Positions 1 to 11,370 are shown, counted from the stretch's first letter. The stretch is DNA of 64,000 nucleotides from Dugong dugon (GCA_030035585.1 CM057477.1:63159447-63223446), one strand, 5' to 3'. A program made the numbers and translations. The notes: generated by a model not told the origin, from the letters alone.

Positions 1-127
1 TGGCTGCAACAATGGGCTCAAGCATGACAATGATTTTGGGGATGGACTGGACAGCGTTTTGTTCTGTTGTACATACGTTCGCTATGTGTCAGAAACCTCT
101 TGATGGTACCTAATAACAACAACAACA
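1..127 (+). mobile_element. RTE LINE 3' tail or RTE-tailed SINE, cut by the window edge
   Basis: Matches the end shared by the RTE copies here: a 'ggctcaagcatgacaatga'-like block, then 'gttctgttgtacat' and a (CAA)n end at 113-127. The 5' part lies outside the window, so an RTE LINE cannot be told from a SINE with an RTE tail. Confidence 0.75.
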
Positions 128-303
128 GTGGGAGGTGGGAGCCTGCCTCCCAACAATACTCCACGATGTGGGATTTCCCCACAGCTAGAAAGTGGATTCA
201 GATGCTGGGAAGACAAGAAGTAGCAATTGTGCACTGCACTTATGTTAGAGCAGATCTGCTTGCCACGTGAGTGGTCAGTGCTTAGTATAAAGGGGTCCAT
301 ACC

Positions 304-500
304 CACCCACTGCCATCTAGTCGATTCTGACTCACAATGATCATAAAGGACAGAGTAGAACCATCCCCATAGGGTTTCCAAGGCTGTAAATCTTTACAGA
401 AGACTGCCACATCTTTTTCCTGAGGAGCAGCTGGTGGGTTTGAACCACTGACCTTTCTGTTAGCATCCGAGCACCTAACCACTGCACCACCAGGGCTCCT
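304..500 (-). mobile_element. AfroSINE (long form)
   Basis: On the minus strand it begins 'ggagccctggtggtgcagtgg', the tRNA-like head with A and B boxes, and ends in the RTE-like tail at 304-340. It has the central 'ctgtaaagattta' block of the roughly 200-bp form. Several percent diverged from its neighbours. Confidence 0.88.
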
Positions 501-807
501 TGTATAAAGTGAAGGCAAGGCAAACAAGCCAGTTAGTAAGCCTGGCATGGGGAATTATAATGGGAAGCAGAAGCAACATCTGAGAAAGGGCAGCCTCTCT
601 AGTTTGCTTGCTTTTTGATGACTTTAGTGTTTGAGACCCAAGAAGAAATTTTGGAAAGAATGCCTTCACCAATTAGCCTCCGAAAGAGTACTTAGTGTGC
701 ATTGATTATGCACTTGGTGTGGTGGGTAAAAAAGAAAAATCCTTGCAAAATAAATGGGACTTCCGTCCCTTCAAGTGGAGGAAATATTTGAATACTATTT
801 TCTCTTT

Positions 808-998
808 CCTGTTGTCGTCCAGTCAACTCCAATTAGCGACCCTATAGGACAGAGTAGAACTGCCTCACAGGGTTTCCAAGGGCATACTCTTTACGGAAGC
901 ACACTGCCACATCTTTCTCCAATGGAGCGACTGGAGCAGCTGCTGTGCTCAAATCGACAACCTAACCAAGCACCTAACCACTGCACCATCAGGGCTCC
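808..998 (-). mobile_element. AfroSINE (long form)
   Basis: Head at 998 reads 'ggagccctgatggtgcagtgg' on the minus strand; the tail block 'gaccctataggacagagtag' lies at 839-858. The B-box region is partly duplicated or rearranged near 940-975. Confidence 0.86.
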
Positions 999-2702
999 TG
1001 CACTTTAACTTGGCAGGAGGGCATAGAAGGAAACTATCAGAAGCTGGAGCATTGCGCTGTCCAGAGTTTGTTTCCCATTACCTCTTGTACTATCTGGGCT
1101 TTCCCCATGCCCACCGGTCCCAGGCCCTGGATTAAAATTTGGACATAGAATGAAGTTGAGTGTGGATTGAACTGGTATCCAATTTAGTGGTTTCTTTCTG
1201 TGGTAAAGATTCTTCACCTGTTTGCAAACCAGCTCCGTTTGAAAATCTGGTGAAAGCTATAGTCCCTCCCTCCAGAAAAATGCACTTCTTCACAAACACC
1301 AGAAATTTTGCAAGGAATTTAAGAAATTTTCCAACTCCTTGAGCCTCAAAGGAATCTGAAAAACCAGACTAAGGATTTATATTCTAAGGTTAAGAAAAAA
1401 CACTGCTTTCCATGACTATTAATTCCTCCCTTTACATGGAGGGTTAGAATATAAAACTTGTTGGAAAGGTCATATTTCTGCAAGGGACCTCTGGACTCAA
1501 TCCCCTTCTAGCAGAACTTGGTTTTCCTAGGCAACCAAGTTCACCAACAACTCACTCAATTGAATTTCTTCCTCCAGTATCAATACTTCAAAATGGTCAT
1601 TCACTTCTTTGCTGTCCTGCAGTTTTACAACATACTCAGGTTAAGCTGCTAAAGCATTCCAAACTTTTAAAATTCTCTGAATATTGTAATGTATTTCAAT
1701 AGAATGCAATGGCTGTTCTAGAAGAATAGAATAGCTTTTAAGCACGTAGTTTCCTTTCAGAGACCACAATTTTCCCTAGTTACCAGGGCTCCATACCTCA
1801 GAAGCATTCTTGATTCTCTCTTGCCCTCACCAATTCAGCTGCTTAGCAAGTTCTAGTAATTCTCCCTTTAGAAGTTTCTAGAATCTGGCAATTCATTTCC
1901 ATTTTTTCTCTGCTGCTCCCATTCAGACCTCTATAGTCTCATACCTGGACTATTGCAATAAACTACACTATCTCTATTTTAATTTTCCTCCAATCCATGC
2001 TATACAATAACAGATACATCTTCCCCCAAGTATCAATTTGGTCAAATCACTGTCTTCAAAATCTTCTGTTTGCACTACCTACAGAAGAGTTGTAACTCCA
2101 CCATCGAATCCCGTGGTGGGTTTGTACTGAGTCAATTTAGCTAAGCTACTTTTCTGACATTTCCTTTCCCATAGGATTCCAGGTTAGCATCCCTACAAGA
2201 GAAATTTGCCTGAGATTTTGAAGACAGCCTCGAAGGAGCAGCTGTTCTTAACGCTCTGAAGGTTGGACTAGGCACCATCTGTGGTGGCTCTTTTGCTGTG
2301 GATCTTCAGGCTGTTGGCCTGTGCTTTCCCCAGCTCCTGCCAGATCTCATCTTTCAGCTTCTCCAAGAATAGGGCTTTTCCTTTTGGGTTCCCATTTGTT
2401 CTTGCCCTTTCCTATTTCCTCTTTAGTTTTTCTTTTCCATTACCAGCCTTCTGGGCTATAGAGATATCAGGCCCAACACAAGACCTAGGCGATGCTTTGC
2501 ATAGATTCCTCCACCAGCTCCCACAGTTGCATCAGGGTTAACCCTGGAATAAACCCCTTATTCTACATCACTCCTAATGGTCTGCTTCTCTTATCAAACC
2601 CAACCCTTTTTCTACTTAATCTTTCTGCAGACATCAATCAGACAATCCAAGTTGTTTAGTCAATTCCCTGCCACCGGCATGTTACATGAGCGTCTCCTAG
2701 AC
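999..2702. other. Non-coding stretch, mostly unrecognised
   Basis: No open frame over 90 codons and no convincing exon. About 1890-2110 resembles an old mammal-wide repeat (text around 'ctggactattgcaataa'). About 2150-2600 also reads like an old interspersed repeat, with an AATAAA-like site near 2550 ('aataaacccctta'). I cannot name either family. Confidence 0.4.
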
Positions 2703-2706
2703 ACCA

Positions 2707-2905
2707 TTGTTGTTGGGAGCTGTTGAGTTGATTCCGACTAATAGCGACCCCACGTGACAGAGTAGAACTGCCCCATAGGGTTTTCTAGGCTGTAATCTTT
2801 ACGAGAGCAGATCTCCAGGTCTTTCTTCTGTGGGACTACTGTGTGAGTTCAAACCACCAACCTTTCAGTTAGCAGTGGAGCACTTAGCCATTGCACCATT
2901 GGGGT
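2707..2905 (-). mobile_element. AfroSINE (long form)
   Basis: Tail at 2707-2790 (gttgttgggagctgttgag, then the crowned 'gaccccacgtgacagagtag' block) and head at about 2885-2905. Full length within normal variation. Confidence 0.87.
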
Positions 2906-3231
2906 GAATGCCTTGTCTTATGCCTGGATCGCTCTTCTGGCACCTCTTTGGTTACTGCAGTTCCACCCACCCTTCCAACGCCACCTCAAATCCCCCTTGA
3001 AGCTTCCCATGACCACCCAGTCCCTGGTGATCTTTTCCTCCTCCCAGTGACTAAAAAGGGGCTTCCCACTTTTTCACATCAGGATCCTGCTCCTGATACC
3101 ACAGATCCCTCCAAGGACTGAAAAGATCAGGATCCCAGTACCTATAATCCACTTGCATCCATCGGAAAGTCTGGTTTAGATCTCTTTTCTGTAACTCTAA
3201 GTTGGAATTTAAATTACCTTGCAATTAAAAG
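2906..3231. other. Unrecognised spacer
   Basis: Moderately GC-rich, pyrimidine-biased sequence. An open frame on the plus strand here has no family feature. Nothing else seen. Confidence 0.5.
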
Positions 3232-3483
3232 AGGCTGTGTTGCACAATGACCTAGCATAGACTTTGGAGCAAATGAGTTCTAAATTTAAATCCTACTCCA
3301 TCAGCTATGAGGGGAGACTTGGGTGAAAATTACTTAATCTTTCAAAGCTTTGGTTTCCACAGCTATAAAAGAGAAATAATCATGTATGTGTCACCGGGGT
3401 GATTGTAGAGACTTAAATAATATGGGGCAAGCATACAATGTCTTACATATAACATTGCTAATAAGCATTTGCTATAATTATTA
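3232..3483 (+). mobile_element. MIR SINE
   Basis: Old, diverged MIR in forward order: a 'gactttggagcaaatgagtt' head region, then 'ggtttccacagctataaaa' (core) and a final part ending in 'gcatttgctataattatta'. Shared by all placentals, so far older than the AfroSINE just downstream. Confidence 0.75.
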
Positions 3484-3485
3484 TT

Positions 3486-3940
3486 GGAGTCCTTGGGTGG
3501 TGCAAATGCTCAGCTGCTAATGGAAAGGTTGGCAGTTCAAGTCCACCCAGAGGCACCTAGGAAAAAGACCTTTTTAAGATCTACCTATATGAGATCAAAT
3601 TGACAAAAGCAACTAAAAAATTAGATAGGAACCTTAGGGAGCAGCGAGTTTACATTAAAGTGGGAGAAACCACTCAGAAAAGGAAGGTAAGAATGGTCTC
3701 CAAGAATGTAATCGATGTCACTGAAATGTACATGCAGAAACTTGAACTGGTGTATGTTTTTGCCGTGTATATTCTCAACAACAACAACAAAAATAATTTA
3801 TTAAAAAAAAGAAAAGAAAGACCTAGTGATCTACTTCTGAAAAGTCAAGTCATTGAAAACCCTGCGGAGCACAGTTCTACTCTGACACACATGGGGTCGC
3901 CATGAGTCAGATCAACTTGATAGCAACCAGTTATAATAAT
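3486..3940 (+). mobile_element. AfroSINE split by an L1 3' end
   Basis: The head (3486-3570) starts 'ggagtccttgggtggtgcaa'; the rest resumes at about 3815 and ends near 3935 ('cagatcaacttgatagcaac'). The middle is interrupted by an L1 3' end at 3571-3812. The joined outer parts give one normal-length long-form AfroSINE. Confidence 0.85.
3571..3812 (+). mobile_element. L1 3' end inserted in an AfroSINE
   Basis: Carries the afrothere L1 3' UTR end: 'ttagataggaaccttaggg', then 'atgtacatgcagaaacttg', a (CAA)n stretch at 3777-3790 and a short A-run. The flanks gaaaaagacct (about 3561-3571) and gaaagacct (about 3816-3824) are the likely target duplication. Severely 5'-truncated. Confidence 0.82.
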
Positions 3941-4017
3941 AATTATTATAGTACATATTTATTAAGCATTCCAAAATAAGAGTCATTAGTAAACTATTTG
4001 TAACAAAATTAGTACAT

Positions 4018-4137
4018 CACATTGTTGAGCCTTGGGTTGGGCACTGGATTCAGCACTTTCCATAATTTATCTCATTTGATTCTTCCAACAACCCCATGAG
4101 GTGAGTACTTTTTAGATATTTAATTTATAAATGAGGC
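4018..4137 (-). mobile_element. MIR SINE fragment
   Basis: Reverse-order MIR core: 'cagcactttccataatttat', 'accccatgaggtgagtactt' and 'taaatgaggctac'. Confidence 0.7.
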
Positions 4138-4504
4138 TACTTCCATATGCTTTACTTGCCCAGAGTAACATAGCCTTGTTTCTCCTAACAAAACCCTTAC
4201 ACACAACTGTTTCCTTTGCTTAGCATTGCCTTTGACCCTGCCCCATCCCTTATCTTTGAGATTACCGTCATGCTGACCAGAATGCAGTGCCAGGTGTGGC
4301 CAAGGGGACCCCACATCAGGGAAATTGTTTAGAATGAGTCACATAAATATGGGAGGAGGAGCACGTGGTTTTCTTTCTCTAATGGTAGAAAGGCTGTTGA
4401 TGACCCCACTAGTCATCTTTCCAAACCAGGGGCCTCTTCATAGTCCTAGTGCTCTCCCGGGACCCTGTGCCCCTGGCTTTTTGAAAGGAAATGGAGTCGA
4501 CAAT
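4138..4504. other. Unrecognised spacer
   Basis: No repeat, exon or regulatory feature that I can support. Confidence 0.5.
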
Positions 4505-4607
4505 TTTTGAGGGCACCGGATACTATATTAGATGCTTTACATTCCTCATCCCATTTAATTCTCAGACGACCCTATAAGGTATACAGTACTGTTAAAGAAT
4601 TGCCCAG
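4505..4607 (-). mobile_element. MIR SINE, first half, split by L1
   Basis: Reverse-order MIR ('gatgctttacattcctcatc', 'gaccctataaggtatacagt'). It breaks at the target aattgcccag (4598-4607) and resumes at 6696 with the same ten bases and then MIR sequence 'ggtaagtgatggaggtaaga'. Confidence 0.82.
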
Positions 4608-6695
4608 TAAAGGATATGAACAGACACTTCACCAAAGAAGACATTCAGGCAGCTAACAGGCACATGAGGAAATGCTCAGGATCATTAGCCATTAGAGAAA
4701 TGCAAATCAAAACCACAATGAGATACCATCTCACCCTGACATTACTGGCAAGAATCAAAAAAACAGAAAATAACAAATGTTGTAAAAGCTGTGGGTAGAT
4801 TGGAACTCTTATGCACTGCTGGTGGGAATGTAAAATGCTACCATTTTGGAAAATGATATGGAACTTCCTTAAAAATCTAGAAATAGAAATACCATACCAT
4901 CCAGCTATGTCACTCCTGGGAATATATCCTAGAGAAATAAGAGCCGTCACACACATAGACATGTGCACACCCATGTTCATTGCAGCATTATTCATAATAG
5001 CAAAAAGATGGAAACAACCTAAGTGCCTGTCTTAGTTATCTAGTGCTGCTATAACAGAAATACCACAAGTGATGGCTTTAACAAACAGAGATTTATTCTC
5101 TCAGTCTAGTAGGCTACAAGACCAAATTCAGGATGCCAGCTACAGGGGATGGCTTTCTCTCTCTCTCTGTCGGCTCTGGAGGAAGGTCCATGTCATCAAT
5201 CTTACCCTGGTCTAGGAGATTCTCAGCACAAGAACCTTGGGTCCAAAGGATGTGTTCTGCTCCCAGCATTGTTTTCTTGGTGGTATGAGGTCAGCTTGTC
5301 TCTCTGCTTGCTTCTTCTTTTATATCTCAAAGGAGATTAACTTCAAGACATAACCTAATCTTGTAGACTGAGTCCTGCTTCATTAACATAACTACCTCTA
5401 ATCCTGCCTCATTAACATTACAGACAGGATTTACAACACATAGGAAAATCACATCAGATCACAAAATGGTGAACGATCACACAGTACTAGGAATCATGGC
5501 CTAGCCAAGTTGACACATATTTTTGGGGGACACAGTTCAATCCATAACAGTGTCCATCAACGGATGAATGGATAAACAAACAATGGTATATATACACAAA
5601 AGAATACTACACAATGATAAAGAACAATGATGAATCTGAGAAACACAAATGAATCTGGAGGGCATGATGCTGAGTGAAATAATTCAATCAAACGGGCAAA
5701 TACTGTATGAGGCCACTATTATAAAAACTCATGAAAAGATTTACACACGGAAACAATCTTTGATGGTTACTTGGGAGGGGAGGGGTGGGGAGAGAAAAAC
5801 ATTAGCTGGACAATAGATAAGCGGTAACTTTGGTGAAGGGTAAGACAGTACACAACACCGGGGAAGTCAGCACAACTTGACCAAGACAAGGTCATGGAAG
5901 CTTTACAGATACATCCAAACTCCCTGAGGGAGTGAATTACTGGGCTGAGGGCTGGGGACCATGGTCTTGGGGAACATGTAGCTCCATTAGTAAACATAGT
6001 TTATAAAGAAAATGTTCTACATCCTACTTTAGTGGGTAGCATCTGGGGTTTTAAAAGCCTGTGAACAGCTATCTAAGATATTCCACTGGTCCAACGCCAT
6101 CTAGAGCAAGGGAGAATGAAGAAAACCAAAGATGTAAGGGAAAGATTAGTCCCAAAGACTAATGGACCACAAGTACCACAGCCTTCCCCAGACTGAGTCC
6201 AGCACAACTAGACAGTGCCCGGCTACCACCACTGACTGCTCTGACAGGGATCACAATAGAGGGCCCTGGACAGAGCCGGAGAAAAATGTAGAACAAAATT
6301 CTAATTCACAAAAAAAGACTAGACTTACTGGTCTGACAGAGAAACCTCGCAAGTGTGGCCCCTGGACAATGTTTTAACTCAGTTCTGAAGTCACTCCTGA
6401 GGTTCACCGTTTAGCCAAAGATTAGACAGGCCCATAAAACAAACAATCATACACATAGCTCAACCACGTATATGAGACTAAATGGGCACACCAGCCAGGA
6501 GCAAGGATGAGAAGGCAGGAGGGGAGAGGAAAGCTGGTAATGGGGAACCAAAGTCAAGAAGGTGAAAGTGTTGACATGTCCTGGGGCTGGCAACCAACGT
6601 CACAAAACAATATGTGTATTAATTCTTTAATGAGAAACTCATTTGCTCTGTAAATCTTCATCTAAAGCACAATGAAAACAAATAAATAAATAAAT
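4608..6695 (+). mobile_element. 5'-truncated L1 (end of ORF2 plus 3' UTR), interrupted by a solo LTR
   Basis: Identical 10-bp flanks aattgcccag at 4598-4607 and 6696-6705 mark one insertion. The first 420 bp encode the L1 ORF2 C-terminus: frames contain '[14 protein letters not shown]', '[10 protein letters not shown]' and '[18 protein letters not shown]'. The 3' UTR follows from about 5670 to an (AAAT)n tail at 6678-6695. A 522-bp LTR sits at 5028-5549. The reading frame is broken by substitutions as well as by the LTR. Without the LTR the L1 piece is about 1.57 kb. Confidence 0.92.
5028..5549 (-). mobile_element. Solo LTR (family A, ERVL-MaLR-like) inside L1
   Basis: 522 bp with TG...CA ends; on the minus strand it starts 'tgttatggattgaactgtgt', the MLT1-type opening. 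Five-bp flanks gtgcc (5023-5027) and gtgtc (5550-5554) fit class III integration. No internal retroviral sequence. Younger than the L1 that holds it. A close relative lies at 12485-13003. Confidence 0.85.
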
Positions 6696-6782
6696 AATTG
6701 CCCAGGGTAAGTGATGGAGGTAAGATTCAAACCTGCGTCTAACTCCAAAGCCAATGCTCCTTCCACTATATCATCTTGCCTT
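6696..6782 (-). mobile_element. MIR SINE, second half
   Basis: Continuation of the MIR begun at 4505, including 'attcaaacctgcgtctaact' and the tRNA-like end near 6770. Confidence 0.78.
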
Positions 6783-6787
6783 CCTGT

Positions 6788-6996
6788 CCTTGTTGTTGTT
6801 TTAGTTGCTGTCAGTTGATTCCGACTCATGGCGACCCCATGTGTTACAGAGTAGAACTGCTCCATAGAGTTTTCTTGGCTATAATCTTTAACAGAAGCAG
6901 ATTGCCCAGACCTTTTCTTCAAGGGTGCCATTGTGTAGGTTCAAACCGCCACCGGTTAGGTTAGCAGTCAAGTGCAACCTGTGCCACGTAGGGACC
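6788..6996 (-). mobile_element. AfroSINE (long form)
   Basis: Starts with a (TTG)n remnant of the RTE-like tail at 6788 and runs to a head at 6996 ('aggtccctacgtggcacagg' on the minus strand). Inserted at the edge of the MIR. Confidence 0.87.
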
Positions 6997-8200
6997 TTCC
7001 CTTTCTGATAAATAGCACAGAAGTCAACCTTCCAAACGCTCCTGTCCTCTGATCCTTCTCGCATTTTCTACACTTGTCAAAGGAGACACTCATAGTTGGA
7101 AGGAGAAACAGAGAGAGGCAAGGTATTCCCTAAAAAAGGTTCAACTCCTACCTTCTAGCATCTAGACTCGGACCCTTCCCTATCTTATAGAGATATTCAA
7201 GGAAATCTCAGCTAATTCAACTGATTATAGAGAATATCAGAAAGAAACAGAAAAAAACTAGGATTTACAAAATGTCTTTAAATTTTGCAATTTTATTTCT
7301 TTCAAGTGTATGTGAAATGCAAAGTAGGTCAGCGAAGTACTGCTTGGGAGAGAATCCCTGGGGATCTGCTTTAATGAATATATAAGTATGTTTTGAAATT
7401 AGTCTTTCCATTGTTGATAGTAAATTCCCCTGAGGGCTTGAAAGTAGTTGCTTTCTTATTCATGAAAAGAATTTCCCTCTATTGTCTTGCTTACCCTGTT
7501 GGGAGGATGGTGGTTATTGAGGACTTCAGCTCAGGGAAGTGCACTGATACCTACCAGAAAGAGCCAGGGTCAAAGGGCAGACACAGGAGCTGTCAGGCCC
7601 AGCTCTGGGAAGCGTATGGCCCACCCTGAAGGTCCCAGACCCAGATAGGCTTAGATGAACTGGGTTTCCTTGGAACTCTGGAGCTTCAGTCATGGACACT
7701 ACTCCAAGAAGAGCTTCAGAGAAGAGCTGCCAGCATAATGGAGGCTTTGTTGTTAGAATGAAAGTTGTGTTGGTAGCTTTGGGCCCAGTTCCCTACTTAA
7801 TAACTTGATGTATTTGATGACTTCCTGATATTTAATAACTTGATGATATTTGATGACTTGACTCTGAACGTGCCAGTCTTGTCCATCACTCGGTGCTGGA
7901 TGCTCTGTTTGCTCCTGCCCGCCCCACCTCACCCCAACAGATTCATTCTGCACGCTTCTCTACCCTGTTCTACGCCGCAGTTCTTAGACCCCCAAGAACT
8001 GCATCTTTCGGTTCTCTTACCTTCTGGCTTCCATTTAGATTCATCAATATTTGGGGTATTTACTAACCTAGATCTCTCAGTGCTGGGCCCAGATTTGGTA
8101 GTAGCTGCATTCCCCTATCAAAGGCCAGAATTGCTATCTGCAAGCTACATTCCTGGCCTGTTTCCCGTAGTCATCTTTGCGTGCTTTTGCTTCTCTAGGC
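6997..8200. other. Unrecognised, repeat-poor stretch
   Basis: No supported gene. The 148-codon open frame at 7840-8286 ends inside an AfroSINE and has no family feature. A small direct repeat around 'tttgatgact' occurs at 7810-7860. Confidence 0.5.
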
Positions 8201-8202
8201 TT

Positions 8203-8406
8203 GCTGTTGTTAGGTGCCCTCAAGTTGATTTTCAATGCATAGTGACCCGATGTGACAGAGTAGAATTGTCTCATAGGGTTTCCTAGGCCGTAATCTTTAC
8301 GGGAGCAGATTGCCAGGTCTCTTCTCCCACGGAGCCGCTGGGCAGGTTTGAAATGCCAACCTTTCGGTTAGCAGCAGAGCACTTAATCTTGTGCCACCAG
8401 GGCTCC
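8203..8406 (-). mobile_element. AfroSINE (long form)
   Basis: Tail 'gttgttaggtgccctcaagt' at 8206-8225, central block 'gtaatctttacgggagcaga' at 8291-8310 and head 'ggagccctggtggcacaaga' on the minus strand at about 8406. Confidence 0.9.
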
Positions 8407-8500
8407 TTTCTCTAGGCTTCTGGGTGGTAATAGCTTCCTGTTATTGCTGTCCTAGTATCCTTCCCGTCTCCCATTGGCTCCCTTAACTCTGCCTGTTTTT

Positions 8501-8805
8501 ATTAGCTGCCATTGAGTCGGCTCTACGCTCATGGCAACCCCATATACAATGGAATGAAAAACACTGCCCGATGATACCATTGTGATCCATAGGGTTTTCA
8601 TGGGCTGATTTTTCTGAAGGAGATCCCCAGGCCTTTCTTTCTAGTCCGTGTTAGTCTGGACGCTCTGCTGAAACCTGTTCAACATCAATGCAAACCTCCA
8701 CTGACAGATGGGTGATGGCCGCACATCAGGTGCATTGGCCGGGAATCAAACCTCAGTCTCCTGCATTGAAGGTGACAGTTCTGCTGCTGACCCACCACTG
8801 CCCCC
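8501..8805 (-). mobile_element. Composite SINE with tRNA-Gly-like head and RTE-like tail
   Basis: On the minus strand it opens 'ggggcagtggtgggtcagca' (A-box region), with B-box 'ggtttgattcccggccaatg' read from about 8750 to 8731, and ends in an RTE-like tail ('tcatggcaaccccatatac' at 8530). Same family as 25345-25680, 50158-50506 and 62750-63093; possibly what Repbase calls AFRO_LA, which I cannot verify. Confidence 0.78.
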
Positions 8806-8817
8806 ACTTAACTCTGC

Positions 8818-8984
8818 TTCAAAAAAAACCAAACCCATTGCCATCAAGTCGATTCCAACTCATAGCGACCCAATAGGACAGAGCAGAACTGCCCCATAGG
8901 GTTTCCAAGGAGCGGCTGGTGGATTTGAACTGCCGACCTTTTGGTTAGCAGCGAGCTCTCAACCACTGTGCTACCAGGGCTCCT
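8818..8984 (-). mobile_element. AfroSINE (short form)
   Basis: The roughly 165-bp form that lacks the central 'ctgtaatctttac' block: 'gggtttccaaggagcggctg' joins the two ends directly. A short T/A-rich tail at 8820-8835. Confidence 0.9.
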
Positions 8985-9157
8985 AACTCTGCTTGTACCT
9001 TTGTAAGTAGTCCCTTTACTAACTCTCTTTAAATTCCGCTTTGAAGTATACCACCTCTTTTTTGCTGGGACCCTGACTGATACCTACCATATCTTCACTA
9101 CCCAGCACTTTGGGAAATAGTAGGTACTTAACAAACATTTGCTAAAAAAAAAAATAG
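8985..9157. other. Short spacer
   Basis: Contains an A-run at 9145-9155 preceding an L1 end. Nothing else seen. Confidence 0.5.
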
Positions 9158-9312
9158 ATGACAGCAACTTGAAAGATTAGATAGGAACCTTAGGGGGCAG
9201 TGAGTTTATGTTAATGAGGGAGGAATAACTCAGAAAAGGAGGGTGAGGATGATTTCGCAACTCAAAGAATGGAATCCATGTCACTAAATGGTACGTATAT
9301 AAACTATTTAAA
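9158..9312 (+). mobile_element. L1 3' end, very short
   Basis: Same 3' UTR type as 3571-3812 and 19020-19262 ('ttagataggaaccttagggg', 'ggaggaataactcagaaaag'). Followed by an A-run and (TGGA)n at 9313-9333. Confidence 0.78.
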
Positions 9313-10149
9313 AAAATGGATGGATGGATGGAGGATAGACTTTGCTTCAGCTTTGAGGTAACTCTAACTTCCTTTCTTCCTCTTCCTAGCTCCCTCTCTC
9401 CCCTCCTTGCCTTTCTTAAATTTTTGACTCTTTAGGTTTTGGTTCATGATCTTGTTCACAAATGTCCCTACCCCCACCTGACAGGAACTGAGAACTGAGA
9501 GGAAAATGGCTTGGTTGCAGTTTCCCATCACCTCCCTCAAAAGAACTGGAATTTAAGATGTGGACATCCAGACCCCCGATTCCCTAAGCCAGTGTTTGGA
9601 CTCTGCCTCAAATGTCGATGGACAATGTGACACAAGTGTTTGTGAGCTGGGACAAGTCTGCATGTGAACCAGAGACTGACAAACTGGCAGTGCGTCTCAT
9701 CCGGCGGGAATGGGCTGCCAAAGAGGATAAACCCGGGCTTGTGGAGGGGAATTATGGATTCATACAGACTGTGCCAAAGGGTTTCCCACTTGGCATTTTA
9801 ACATGCTGACAAACGGATGCAAAGCCGTCTGGTTTGGGGGCCCATAGTGAAATGATAAAGGGAAGAGAGGTCAGCTGCCCTGGGCCCCTCTCCACGTACA
9901 GCCACAAACACTGAGGCGGGACCTGGGCCAGGGAAAGGCTGAAGTTAGCACACGTGGGTTTATTACCAGGGCCTGGAACTAAGCAGTGGTGAAAACCAGG
10001 AAGGAACATGTTCAGCTGGAGCTTCTGGTCCTTATGGGACCAGCTCATGAGAGCTAGGAGGCCCGAGGCTCTGTTACTGCCAGAAACCTCGACCTCCGTT
10101 TCTTTTTATCCTAACATTTTTTACAAAAGCCTATATACACATCCCACCC
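9313..10149. other. Repeat-poor stretch with a short tetramer run
   Basis: Begins with (TGGA)n at 9316-9333. The rest, including 9590-9990, is unique-looking and moderately GC-rich. Open frames of 65-98 codons on both strands show no family signature. Confidence 0.45.
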
Positions 10150-10543
10150 CTCATCTGTCAGTTTGTTGTACTGTGGCGGCTTGTGAGTTGCTATGATGCT
10201 GGAAGCTATGCCACCGGTATTTCAAAGACCAACAGGGTCACCCATGGTGGACAGGTTTCAGTGGAGCTTCCGGACTAAGACAGACTGGGAAGAAAGGCCT
10301 GGTGATCTACTTCTGAAAAACAGCCAATGAAAATCCTAGGGATCACAACGGAATATTGTCAGTACAATGCTAGAAGATGAGCCCCCTAGGTTGGAAGGCA
10401 CTCAGAATACACAGTGGCCGTGACAATGGACTCAAGCATAGCAAGGATGGTGAAGATGGTGCAGGGCCAGACAACCTTTTGTTCTGTTGTACTTGGGGTT
10501 GCCATGAGTCAAAGCTGAGTTAATGGTAACTAACAACAACATG
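10150..10543 (+). mobile_element. Long composite RTE-tailed SINE
   Basis: Opens 'catctgtcagtttgttgtac', passes 'gtggacaggtttcagtggag' and 'aagaaaggcctggtgatcta', and ends with the RTE 3' tail ('ggactcaagcatagcaagga', 'cttttgttctgttgtac') and (CAA)n. Minus-strand relatives lie at 17965-18362 and 26167-26625. Confidence 0.8.
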
Positions 10544-10754
10544 TAAACATTCCTGTGTTAGAGCATGGACATTTTCTGTGGCTTTTAGAAGAAGATCATG
10601 TGCTCCATTTGACGTAAATATTTATTGAACTTCAAGGGCAGTTAAGGCTTTCCAGACAAACACCCCTGGAGGTAGAAGGTCTGAGATGAGTCTGTGTCAC
10701 CTTTGGCCTATCAGACATTTCTAAGAAGCCAGTACATGTCGAGGGGCAGCAGTC

Positions 10755-10853
10755 AGCTGAAAGTGAGCCATGTTAAGGTGTGAATTCTGGCTCTGCCACT
10801 GTTAACTAGCTCTGTGGCCTCAACCTCTCCAGAGTCTTGGTTTCCACATGACT
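10755..10853 (+). mobile_element. MIR SINE, first half
   Basis: Forward MIR ('tgtgaattctggctctgcca', 'agctctgtggcctcaac'). Cut at the target tccacatgact (10843-10853) and resumes at 11563. Confidence 0.8.
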
Positions 10854-11056
10854 AACCAGTTGCCGTCAAGATGACTCCAACGCATGGCGATCCCACGTGT
10901 GTCAGAGTAGATTGCGCTCCTAGGGTTTTCAATGACTGATTTTTTGAAAGTAGAGTGCCAGGCCTTTCTTCTGAGGTGCCTCTGGATGGACTTGAACCTC
11001 TAACCTTGCGGTTAGCAGCTGAGTGTGTTAACTATTTGCACCACTGAGGGACTTCA
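10854..11056 (-). mobile_element. AfroSINE, left member of a composite unit
   Basis: Minus-strand long-form AfroSINE, tail at 10854 and head at 11056 ('aagtccctcagtggtgcaaa'). Its left flank is one copy of an 11-bp direct repeat; the matching copy is not at 11057 but at 11563, after a second AfroSINE. Confidence 0.86.
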
Positions 11057-11370
11057 CGAACCCCAGTAGCCTTCCAATAGGCTCCTCTTCACTTAGGTTA
11101 GCTGAGTATGTTTTCTGTTGCTTGCAAACCGAGAATCCCGACAGATGCACCCCTTGGAGATCCCTGCACACCTGCAGCAAACTGGACAGAGGTGGCAGCT
11201 TCATCAAATGGGAGCCCGCCTGTTCCCTTTGACTCCTCTCCACTCTCCCTCCCCTGGGGGCTCACTTCTCTTAGGGAGTGTGCAGGCTCCAGACTCTTCT
11301 CATTTTCCCATCAAAACTGCCCCACCAAAGCTTCTGAGATGTATTTATCCTAAAGCAAAAAGGACAGATA
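11057..11370. other. 314-bp spacer between two AfroSINEs
   Basis: Unrecognised sequence, GC-moderate, enclosed with both SINEs between copies of tccacatgact. It is therefore probably foreign to the surrounding MIR and arrived with the SINEs. Confidence 0.55.

Noticed and set aside
7840-8286. 148-codon open frame
   Set aside because: Ends inside an AfroSINE, no domain signature, no splice or promoter context; chance frame.
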